Source of the DNA: Vibrio hannami
GTDB lineage: Bacteria; Pseudomonadota; Gammaproteobacteria; Enterobacterales; Vibrionaceae
Assembly (NCBI RefSeq): GCF_029589055.1
Contig: NZ_JARQZP010000007.1
Coordinates: 1,364,001 to 1,428,000, forward strand
DNA length: 64,000 nucleotides
Direction of reading: 5' to 3'
The notes under the pieces are model-generated. The model made no database searches, was not told where the DNA came from, and worked only from the letters and a program-made list of their open reading frames with translations. The translations under genes were made by a program, and so were the position numbers. The stretch's first letter is position 1. Each line of letters opens with the position of its first letter. Below are positions 18,313-27,300 of this stretch, one piece after another.

Positions 18313-18546
18313 ATGAAATATACTTCAGAATCAATCGCAGAGCTTAACCTACTGCTTCAGTTCGACATCAGTAGCGCTGCTACAGGAATTAAGGTGCATC
18401 AAGACGCTTCAGAAGATATGCAGGCTGCTGTTAAACGTCTGTACGATAAAGGGCTGTGTACCCTACCCGATGGTGGCTATCTTACCGACGAAGGTATAGA
18501 GGTAGCTGAGCACGCTGATAAGATACTACGCGTCCTATCCGCTTAA
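18313..18546 (+). CDS. TIGR02647-type small protein
   Basis: A 77-residue protein of unknown function that I recognise as the TIGR02647 type found in vibrios and pseudomonads. Its helical content and the LCTLPDGGYLTDEGIEVAEHA segment suggest a small winged-helix-like fold, which is inference. The frame opens at 18280, but the ATG at 18313 has AGAGGT 6 nt upstream and is preferred. It lies 11 bp before the YeeZ-like gene on the same strand. Confidence 0.78.
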   Translation: MKYTSESIAELNLLLQFDISSAATGIKVHQDASEDMQAAVKRLYDKGLCTLPDGGYLTDEGIEVAEHADKILRVLSA

Positions 18547-18557
18547 AATAATTCAAT

Positions 18558-19387
18558 ATGACCAAAATTGCCGTTATTGGCGCTGGTTGGCTTGGCGAAC
18601 CACTGGCAAGAGCACTGAACGCTAAAAATCACAGTTGTGTTGTAACCAGACGAACTCAGGAAGGCCTTAATTCTATAGAAGGCCTTTCTGGTTTTGTTGC
18701 CAACCTTTCAGATACCGACGCTGAAAACAATCTGACTGCTCATTTGACCAAACATAATATCCACACAGTGATTGATCCTTTCCTCCAGGCTTTCGCAAAG
18801 GAAATGGAGCGGAGTATGCGCAATGGTGGCAAAGGCTTGTCAAAGCATCACTTGCGGCAAGCGTAAAAAAAATCGTCATGATTAGCTCCACAACCGTTTA
18901 CCCTTCCGGTAAAGGTGTAATGACAGAGGAACTATCAAACTTTATAAATGCAAAGAAAGACCCTCAGTTTTCTGACAAAGCCAGATTAATGCTCCAGGCA
19001 GAACAAAGTGTTATTGATTCAGGGCTTTCTTTTGCGATTGTCAGGTTGTCTGGGCTATTCGGTCCAAATCGAAACCCAGCTCGTTTTATTTCCAAATTAA
19101 AGGCAATAAGCCGCTCTGCTCCGGCTAATATGCTTCATCTGGATGATGCTATAGCTGCCACTGTGTTTGCAGTTGAAGCCATCGAAAACGAAACAGTCAA
19201 TGCAACAACACCAGAAACCGTTTCTAAAGCAGATTTCTATACGAGAGCTGCAGAGCTTGCAGGGCTATCTTCTGAATTACCAGAAATAATGGATGTTAGC
19301 GACAAGCGGATATCTTCAGAAAAACTCACGAAACTGGGTTACCAATTCAAATATCAGCACGTATATGATGCGTTAGAGGCGCAGTAA
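18558..19387 (+). CDS. YeeZ-like NAD-dependent epimerase/dehydratase (one-base frameshift)
   Basis: A short-chain dehydrogenase-like protein of about 276 residues, resembling E. coli YeeZ. The N terminus has a Rossmann motif (VIGAGWLGEPLA) and the second half has ISSTTVYPSGKG, the catalytic-loop region, then LRLSGLFGP-like VRLSGLFGPNRNPARF and LHLDDAIAA. The frame breaks near 18774-18778: with one added base the text reads into FPPGFRKGNGAEYAQWW and joins SLAASVKKIVM. Total length leaves a remainder of two bases, consistent with one missing base. Substrate unknown. It is 11 bp downstream of the TIGR02647 gene and convergent to trpB. Confidence 0.82.
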
Positions 19388-19407
19388 CAACTGAGCTTAC
19401 CGGACGA

Positions 19408-19437
19408 AAATCTCTCCTCAGAGATGAGGAGAGATTT
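19408..19437. terminator. bidirectional terminator
   Basis: A perfect 12-bp stem (19408-19419 with 19426-19437) encloses loop AGAGAT, between the convergent YeeZ-like gene and trpB paralogue. Confidence 0.82.
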
Positions 19438-19459
19438 ATCTAGGTTACTTGGGGATAGA

Positions 19460-20683
19460 TTAAACAAGTGATTCTATTCCATATTGAGCGCCATACTGCT
19501 CAACCACAAAGTCGATATCTTTATCTCCACGACCAGACAGGTTGATCAGTACAGAACCCTTAACGCCTTGTTTAGCCAGTTTGAATGCATAAGCAACGGC
19601 ATGAGAAGATTCGATAGCAGGAATAATCCCCTCCAGACGTGAAAGCTCAAAGAATGCATCAATCGCCTCTTTGTCATCTACCGTTCCGTAGCTGACTCTG
19701 CCAATATCTTTCAGATAACTGTGTTGAGGCCCTACCGATGGGTAATCAAGGCCACTAGCCACAGAATAGACTTCCTGAGGTTCACCTTCGCTGTCCTTCA
19801 ACATATAGGACTTAAAGCCGTGCATAACACCTGGTTCGCCCAGTGTCAGTGTCGCAGCGTGTTCACCCTCTTCTTCTAGTGTCCGCCCTGCAGGCTCACA
19901 GCCGTGAATTGCGACATTTTCATCGTCAAGGAACGCAGTAAACAGACCAAGTGCGTTTGAACCACCACCCACACAAGCAACAAGGTTGTCTGGCAGTTTT
20001 CCTGTCATCTCCTTAAACTGGATTTTAGCTTCATTACCCACTATAGACTGGAAATCCCTTACCATCATAGGGAAAGGATGTGGACCCACAACTGAGCCAA
20101 TAGCATAAAGTTGAGTGATAGGATCTTTCAAATAGGCTTCAAACGCCGCATCCACTGCTTCTTTCAGAGTCTTTCGTCCATGAGTAGCCGGAATAACATT
20201 TGCTCCAAGGATACGCATTCTAACTACGTTCGGATGCTCTTTTGCGATGTCCACTTCACCCATATAGATATCGCACTCAAGGCCGACGAGGGCTGCAGCT
20301 GTAGCAAGTGCGACACCATGTTGCCCTGCGCCAGTTTCAGCGATCAGCTTCTTCTTGCCCATTTTCTTAGCTAAAAGCGCCTCGCCCAGGCAATGGTTTA
20401 TCTTGTGAGCTCCGGTATGGTTCAGATCTTCACGCTTAAGGTAAATATCAACACCATACTTCTCAGAAAGGTTTTGTGCATGAAAAATAGGGCTAGGTCT
20501 GCCAACAAAGTGTTTATATAGACGTGCGAGCTCTTGCTGAAACTCGGAGTCCTGACGACAAACCTGATACTCTTTGTTGATCTCCTGCATAATGGCTTCA
20601 AGTTGTGGTGGAATAAAACTTCCACCATATTCGCCAAAATAGCCGTCTTCGTTAGGTAAAGTGTGCTCAAAACTGTTTTTCAT
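19460..20683 (-). CDS. trpB: stand-alone tryptophan synthase beta-subunit paralogue
   Basis: A PLP-dependent TrpB-family protein of 407 residues from the chosen start. It keeps the PLP lysine (TGAHKIN), the catalytic glutamate (AETGAGQHG), the glycine-rich phosphate loop (CVGGGSNALG) and the C-terminal SGRGDKD. TrpB makes tryptophan from indole and serine. No trpA or other trp genes are near, so this is likely a second copy for indole salvage; the substrate is inferred. Frame opens at a TTG at 20701; ATG 20683 has GGA about 10 nt upstream and is preferred over ATG 20695. It uses HKINHCLG where E. coli has HKTNQVLG. Confidence 0.85.
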   Translation of the reverse strand: MKNSFEHTLPNEDGYFGEYGGSFIPPQLEAIMQEINKEYQVCRQDSEFQQELARLYKHFVGRPSPIFHAQNLSEKYGVDIYLKREDLNHTGAHKINHCLGEALLAKKMGKKKLIAETGAGQHGVALATAAALVGLECDIYMGEVDIAKEHPNVVRMRILGANVIPATHGRKTLKEAVDAAFEAYLKDPITQLYAIGSVVGPHPFPMMVRDFQSIVGNEAKIQFKEMTGKLPDNLVACVGGGSNALGLFTAFLDDENVAIHGCEPAGRTLEEEGEHAATLTLGEPGVMHGFKSYMLKDSEGEPQEVYSVASGLDYPSVGPQHSYLKDIGRVSYGTVDDKEAIDAFFELSRLEGIIPAIESSHAVAYAFKLAKQGVKGSVLINLSGRGDKDIDFVVEQYGAQYGIESLV

Positions 20684-20807
20684 CTTGTTATCCATTAGCA
20701 ACTGAATTTAAAACAGACTACAACGGGATATAAGATTGGGACAGTAGCTATGCTGGGAAAATAATCAAACCGTGAACCTGATCTAGTTCACTAGTACGCT
20801 AGGTCGA

Positions 20808-22157
20808 TTAACTGGTTACCGTGTTTTTGCCTTCTTCCTTTGAAGTGTACAGCGCTTTGTCTGCACGGATAAAAACATCTTGCGTATCATCTGACTCAGT
20901 CACTTCCGCAATGCCAAAACTGACCGTGCATCTGTCTACCACTGGGAACTCATGCGACAAGATCAGTTCCTGTAATTTTATCGCCTGCTGAGTTGCTGAG
21001 TTTTTATCGGTATTCGGACATAGAATAACGAACTCTTCGCCTCCCCACCGGGCTATCATATCGCTTTCACGTATGTTGGTTTTCAGCAGATCTACTAGTG
21101 ATATCAGAACTTCATCACCAACAGAGTGACCGTGAATATCGTTCACCAATTTGAAGTCATCGATATCGATTAAAATAAGAGAAAAAACCTGTTTATAACG
21201 TTTGTAGCGAGTAAGTTCACACTCAAAGCAGGTCTCAAACTTCTGTCGGTTAGAGATTTTTGTCAAGGCATCGATTTCTGACAGGGTACGTAATTCTTGA
21301 GTTTTCGCGTCGACCTGCTTACGGAGCATTAAGATATAGAAAACGGTAAAACTAAAAAGCAGAAAGGCGACTGAGAACAAGAATCCGGGTAAAATCCAGC
21401 GCGGAAGTGCTTTATCTGACTGTATCCACTTGCTTAAGATGCGGTTGAACTCTTCCTCGGGCATTTCCGTCAGTGCTTTATTCGCTAGTTTCAGCAATTC
21501 TCTATTACCCTCTGGCACACCCGCCCGAAGCCGTTCCATATATAGTGTTTCAACAGCTCTGAACTCCGTGGGGTAACCGTGTTTATGCAGGAAGTACATC
21601 CCTGTAGGATAATCCATCGCAAATACTTTTATTTCTCTTTGTATTGCGGCTTCAATTATCTCTTTCGAATTGGGATAGCTTTTTATTAGCACTTCGGGAT
21701 AATTTGCTTCAATAAATCCTTCGGCAAAACCACCTTTGGTCACTCCAACTTGATGCTCACCCATTTCATAAAGTTTTTCGACGTCTAAGTCAGAAGCAAC
21801 AAACAACCTCGTTGCGATAGGAATGTCGATCGGTACTGAAAAGTCCATGTATTCATCTCGCTCAGAAGACCGAAAAAGCCCGGCATGCAAATCTGCGTCT
21901 CCTGAACGTATTTTATCAAGCGTGTCTGCCCAGTCAGTGTTTACAAACTGAATATCGATCTCTTGCTGTCTTGCGACTTCCATCCATAAGTCATAGAGAA
22001 TCCCTTTTGATTCCCCGTTGTCTCCGACAAAAGAAAACGGCGGCCATGATTTAGAATTTACCACAACGATTTTCTCATTCTCTTCTGAAGATTGAGCTAA
22101 TGGTGTTGTTCCAGTTAGTAGTAAAACTGTTAGTAGAAATAAACGTATAACGAGCAT
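20808..22157 (-). CDS. diguanylate cyclase with periplasmic solute-binding sensor domain
   Basis: About 449 residues in order: a signal/membrane segment (LVIRLFLLTVLLLTG), a family 3 solute-binding domain in the periplasm (about residues 30-250), one membrane helix (PGFLFSVAFLLFSFTVFYIL), a short linker, and a cytoplasmic GGDEF domain with active-site ARWGGEEFVIL. An inhibitory RxxD site (RESD) sits five residues before GGEEF. It therefore likely makes c-di-GMP from two GTP, under feedback control, in response to a small ligand such as an amino acid. Start is uncertain: GTG at 22181 or 22160, or ATG at 22157. Downstream of the symporter gene on the same strand, but a terminator separates them. 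Confidence 0.9.
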   Translation of the reverse strand: MLVIRLFLLTVLLLTGTTPLAQSSEENEKIVVVNSKSWPPFSFVGDNGESKGILYDLWMEVARQQEIDIQFVNTDWADTLDKIRSGDADLHAGLFRSSERDEYMDFSVPIDIPIATRLFVASDLDVEKLYEMGEHQVGVTKGGFAEGFIEANYPEVLIKSYPNSKEIIEAAIQREIKVFAMDYPTGMYFLHKHGYPTEFRAVETLYMERLRAGVPEGNRELLKLANKALTEMPEEEFNRILSKWIQSDKALPRWILPGFLFSVAFLLFSFTVFYILMLRKQVDAKTQELRTLSEIDALTKISNRQKFETCFECELTRYKRYKQVFSLILIDIDDFKLVNDIHGHSVGDEVLISLVDLLKTNIRESDMIARWGGEEFVILCPNTDKNSATQQAIKLQELILSHEFPVVDRCTVSFGIAEVTESDDTQDVFIRADKALYTSKEEGKNTVTS

Positions 22158-22229
22158 CACAACTGCTAAATAATAAAACACTTACTTTGAGTATAAGATT
22201 AATAAGCCTATAAAGAGGAATAATTGGCA

Positions 22230-22256
22230 AAAAAATACCGCTGATTGTCAGCGGCA
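22230..22256 (-). terminator. terminator after the sodium/solute symporter gene
   Basis: On the minus strand, GCCGCTGA, loop CAA, TCAGCGGT is followed by ATTTTTTT, 27 bp beyond the symporter stop. Confidence 0.8.
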
Positions 22257-22282
22257 TTTGATTCGATAGAAGTGTTTTCTTA

Positions 22283-24037
22283 TTAAGCAGTCGCTAAGTC
22301 TCGCTTGCCACCTTTTGACGCGTTAACCAAAAGGATACCAACAACCAGAACGATTGAACCACATAGCAAGAACAACATACGGCCACTCATTTCATTCGGT
22401 ATCAGAGCCATTGCCAGGATACCAAAACCAGCAGTACTAATTAACTTACCTAGCATTGAACGCTGCTTTGTATCCAGGTTCTGCTGCTCTTCGCTGTCAG
22501 AAACCACAGGTGTGTTCCAGTTCTTAAACAGCTCTTCAACTTCGGCTTCACGTTCTGGTGTTAAGCCTTTGTAGAACAGTGTTGTTAGTACGAAGTAGCC
22601 ACCAGTAAATACAACGTGTGCGGCTAGGCTCAAACCAACTTTAAGGTCTGCCCACTCACGTGCAGTAAACGCCTGGTCTGAACCAAGACCCAGAATGCTC
22701 TCTACAGTATGAGCCTGAAGAGCAATACCAAATATGTAAGATACAAGACCACCTACCAGCAATGTTGACCAACCTGCCCAGTCTGGGGTCTTACGAATCC
22801 ACATACCAAGTAGCACAGGAATAAGCATTGGGAAACCGATTAATGCACCAACATTCAGTACAATGTCGAATAGGCTCAGGTGGCGCAATGAGTTAATAAA
22901 CAGGCCGATGGCGATGATAATAAAGCCCATCATAATGGTCGTAATCTTACTGACGACAACCAGTTCCTTCTCCGATGCGTTTGGACGCATGATTGGAGAA
23001 TAGAAATTACACACGAAGATACCTGCGTTACGGTTCAAGCCTGAGTCCATGGAGGACATGGTCGCGGCGAACATCGCAGACATCAACAAACCAACCATAC
23101 CAGCAGGCATTACATTCTGAACGAATGCCAAATACGCAGCGTCACCGCCTACAGAACCATAGTTTTCCGCGAAATCAGGCATAAATGCAGCAACATACCA
23201 TGACGGAAGGAACCAGATTAGTGGACCAATAACCATTAGGATACAAGCCAGACCTGCAGCTTTACGCGCATTTTCGCTGTCTTTAGCACATAGGTAACGG
23301 TACGCGTTGATGCTGTTGTTCATCACACCAAACTGCTTAACGAAGATAAACACAATCCACAGAACAAAGATGCTGACGTAGTTCAGGTTATTACCCATGA
23401 AGAAGTCACCATTGAAGTTGGTCACAATGTTCGTCAGACCACCACCATGGAAATACGCTGCAACCGCACAAGTGATCGTTACGGCCATGATCACCAGCAT
23501 CTGCATAAAGTCAGAAGCGACAACCGCCCAGGAGCCACCGGTTACTGCCATAAGCATCAGAACCAGGCCAGTTACTACAATCGTCGCTTCCATAGGAATG
23601 TTAAATACTGCCGCAACAAAAATAGCCAGGCCATTTAGCCAGATACCTGCGGAAATCAAGCTATCAGGCATACCACCCCAGGTAAAAAACTGCTCAGACG
23701 TTTTACCAAAACGTTGTCTGATAGCCTCAATTGCAGTAACAACACGTAGCTGTCGAAACTTTGGAGCAAAATAGAGGTAGTTCATAAAATAGCCAAACGC
23801 GTTGGCCAGGAATAAAATTACAACGACAAAGCCATCATTGAATGCGCGTCCTGCGGCACCTGTGAACGTCCATGCTGAAAATTGTGTCATGAAAGCAGTT
23901 GCACCTACCATCCACCACAACATTTTGCCTCCTCCTCTAAAGTAGTCACTAGTGGATGTTGTGAACTTACGGAACATCCAGCCAATAGCAACCAAAAAGA
24001 AGAAGTAGGCGAGAACTACAAGAGTATCGATAGTCAT
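22283..24037 (-). CDS. sodium:solute symporter family protein
   Basis: A 584-residue integral membrane protein of the SSS family with about 13-14 helices. The start has the usual short first helix, then FRGGGKMLWWMVGATAFMTQFSAW, matching the conserved helix-1 region, and later MSAMFAATMSSMDSGLNRNAG, the family signature around the sodium site. It takes up a solute with sodium; sequence alone does not tell which. A long charged loop (PEREAEVEELFKNW) precedes the final helices. Its neighbours (GGDEF gene, muk operon) give no substrate hint. Confidence 0.85.
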   Translation of the reverse strand: MTIDTLVVLAYFFFLVAIGWMFRKFTTSTSDYFRGGGKMLWWMVGATAFMTQFSAWTFTGAAGRAFNDGFVVVILFLANAFGYFMNYLYFAPKFRQLRVVTAIEAIRQRFGKTSEQFFTWGGMPDSLISAGIWLNGLAIFVAAVFNIPMEATIVVTGLVLMLMAVTGGSWAVVASDFMQMLVIMAVTITCAVAAYFHGGGLTNIVTNFNGDFFMGNNLNYVSIFVLWIVFIFVKQFGVMNNSINAYRYLCAKDSENARKAAGLACILMVIGPLIWFLPSWYVAAFMPDFAENYGSVGGDAAYLAFVQNVMPAGMVGLLMSAMFAATMSSMDSGLNRNAGIFVCNFYSPIMRPNASEKELVVVSKITTIMMGFIIIAIGLFINSLRHLSLFDIVLNVGALIGFPMLIPVLLGMWIRKTPDWAGWSTLLVGGLVSYIFGIALQAHTVESILGLGSDQAFTAREWADLKVGLSLAAHVVFTGGYFVLTTLFYKGLTPEREAEVEELFKNWNTPVVSDSEEQQNLDTKQRSMLGKLISTAGFGILAMALIPNEMSGRMLFLLCGSIVLVVGILLVNASKGGKRDLATA

Positions 24038-24250
24038 TTTTTCAGCCTTTTTAAAATTAGCAATTTACCTTCGACTATAATAACCCAAACAAAAGTATTT
24101 TTGTAATACAAATAACGCATATGTGACCGCCTAATCTTAGTTGAAAAAACTGACAATCACCTGACAATAAAGGCACAACATCTTAATAATTCGACCATGC
24201 CTTACTTGGCTCTCAAAGTATTTAAACTGAATTCCAAATCATATGTAATA

Positions 24251-24278
24251 CAAAAGGGCGCATGGAGCGCCCTTTGAT
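24251..24278 (-). terminator. terminator of the cmoM-mukFEB operon
   Basis: A perfect 9-bp stem (24253-24261 with 24267-24275) encloses loop ATGGA, 28 bp past the mukB stop. On the minus strand it is followed by TTGTATTACAT, a modest U tract. Confidence 0.78.
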
Positions 24279-24303
24279 TTAAGTTTAGCTTTGAATGTTA
24301 ATG

Positions 24304-27300
24304 TTAATTCGTCGCCACTTCTGAGTCTTGCTGTAATGCCAACCCATCCGAATTTAGATCTGGTTCAACTCCCTCTGGCTTGTTGCCAAATCCTCTTAAA
24401 CCAACCACATGCACATGCTCATGATCTTTGAAGACTTTACGTACCAGTTTATACGTCGTCCCTTTTTCAGGGCTGATATTCTCAGGTGCAGCGATCAGTA
24501 ACTGCATATCCAGCCTGTCACATAGTTCGAACAGAGTTGATATTGACTTAGCATCCAGTCGTGCCGCCTCATCAAGGAATAATAAGCGACATGGGACAAT
24601 ATCTTTGCTTCTGAGTCTACGAGACTCTTCTTCCCAGCTTTGTACTACCATAAGAAGAATAGACTGACCAGTACCAATCGCCTCACCCGTTGAAAGCGCA
24701 CCAGATTCTGCCTGTAGCCAGCCATCTGAACCACGATTAACTTCAATACTCAGTTCAAGATAATTTCGGTAATCAAGAAGCTCCTCACCAAGGACTTGTG
24801 GAGAGCGCTGACCAACATCAATATGCGGGTTCACGCGCTGGAACAGTTTTGCCATCGCCTCAGAGAAGGTGAATCTCGCGTTCTCGAACAGATCTTTGTG
24901 TTGTTCCTGTTGCTGAGACAGACCATTCAAAAGCACTTCGTGGCTCTCACGCACATTAACGTTTAATCGAACCCCTTTCACCTGACCAAAGTGAATATTG
25001 GATAAGCCCTGATTCAGCATTCGAATTCGGTTTTGCTCGCGCAGGATCGTTTTCTTAATAATGCTGGCAACAGAGTCGGAACTAATAGCCAGTCGATTCT
25101 CACGCTGGGTCAGCTCTTCTGTAAGACGAGCAAGCTCTACTTCCATCTCTTCAATTGCTTCAACAGGGTCATCGGTTCGAATTATATCCTGACGAATACG
25201 TTCGCGAAGATGCTGGTAAACAGAGATATAGAACAACACCTTGCGTTCAGGGTGAGCATTATCTTCAGAGGCACGTAGTGCATCACGAAGCAACTCATTG
25301 TCTGCTACGGCAAGACGAAGCGCACCCAAAGATTTATCTGACATTGAGCGAAGCTCATCTGCACTCAGGTAAGCCAGCTCACGCTTATGCAATCGGCGCT
25401 CAACATCATTGTCCTTCGCCAAGCGGAGCACTTCGCACCACCCAGCTTTGGCAAGAACAACGAAGGTTCGCAACTCGCGGTACCCTTTCTCTGCTTTTTT
25501 AGCCTTCTTAACCAGAGCTTTCATCTCCAGCTCTGTCGAAGTAATTGTCTTCTCGTACTCAGTCTTGCGGGAACGAGAAACCTGAAGACGTTCGTAAAGC
25601 TCATCCTTGCGGTTTACTGCGCGCTCCTGCGCTCCTTCGTCTGCATGTACACCGAACTCCTGAAGCTCCATACGGAACTCCTGAACCGTTTCAGACTTGG
25701 CTTGATGCGAACTCTTAAGGGAAGCAAGCACCTGATTATACTGACTAAGCTGTTCACGTTGCTGCTTTAGAGCGTCTCTGGAACGAGTTCGCACCTGTTC
25801 TGCATTAACGAGCTTAGATTTTAGCTGCTCACTTAGCTCGCTACTCTTATTCAGGAGATCGACTGAATCAGAGTATGCAAAGTAGTTTCTGCGCTCATAG
25901 ACGTCTTCCAACGCGAACAATCTCGACTTCAGATCTTTCAGAGCAACGTCTGCAAATTGATATTCATCTTTAAGTTCATCAAATTGCTTAGGATCCGCTT
26001 CAAGGGCAGTCACCAGACCCTCAAGTTCTTTTGTTGCTTTACCGTGTCGCGATACAAAGGCTTTGCCTTCCGATAACTGTTCCAATTTTATTGTCAGCTC
26101 GTCAAAGCGCTCTGTTTGAGTATCATCCTCGATGAGTCTGATTTGCGAAGCCAGTTTATCCAGTAGAGTGATCGCCTGACGGCTGACTGAAATCTGTGAC
26201 TTTTGCTGCTGCTCTTTGTCGTTCAGTTCTCTTAACTGACCAAGTAGCCTGGTGCGAGTGTCACGCAGACGCGCAAGTTCGTTTTCCGGACTAGGCTCAA
26301 ACGCGACCTGGATATGATTAGCAACAAAATCGTTAAAGTTCTTGAAGATACGTTGTAGCTTCTGGGAATCAAACGCTGCTTTTGCATGCTTCTCAACAAC
26401 CTCTTCACGCTCTTCTCTTAGCAATTCCAGACGCTGTTCTCGAGCTGCTCTGCCAAATAGCGGGATTTCAGGGAAACGGGAGTAACGGATTTGTCGCTCA
26501 TTGAACTGAACACAAACCGCACCTTCCAACTCTTCTGCATCAAACGAGCTGTCGTCAAATGCGTCTACATCACCTTCAATAATGTAGAGATCTTCCGGAC
26601 AATCATCCAGGCTAACTAATTTCTCTTTAATGCCTGTCAGGTCGGAAACCACTATCGCGTGGCGTGCCGGACCATACATTGCACTAAAATACGGTGCATC
26701 ATCAATGGTGATGTCGTCGTAAATCTCCGATAAAAGCACTCCACCAATGGTGTCTGCCAGCCCTTTAAGGCGCGGATCGTTTGCACCACCCGGTGATGCT
26801 AATCGCTCTATCTCGCTGTCCAGAACCGTTCTGCGTTCAGCCAGCTTATCTTTGTCAATCGACTGCTGCTTTTCCTGCTCCAGAACCAATTGCATTTGAG
26901 TCATAACCGACTGGCTATTCGCAAGCTCTGCACCACTCTGCTCTCTTAAGTACTCAAGAGCGTCGTTAGCAACAATCCAACCCGGAGCAATCGCCTCAAG
27001 ATGGGTGATCTCGCTTTGGAGTTGTTGTTCCTGTTGCTTGCACTCTAAACGAAGATCACGACCCGATTCCTGATCAGCTTCAATCAGCTCGATATTAGCC
27101 AGGTGTCGCTCACGCTCCTCTTCAAGAGTTAGCTCATCAACGATATTCACGTTATTCTGTTTCTGGAACTGTTGCGCCAACTCTTTAGCCTGACGTTGAC
27201 GATGGATATCTCGTTCCAGATCCCGATGCTGTGCTCGCCATTGAGCTTCGTTCGCTAGCAGGTTATCCGCTTGACGAACTTTCTCGATAACTTCTCGTGC

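Noticed and set aside
22283..24037. Symporter as an alginate-oligosaccharide transporter
   Set aside because: No alginate genes nearby; the substrate cannot be assigned.
25155..25770. Long plus-strand frames within mukB
   Set aside because: Shadows of the mukB coding strand.
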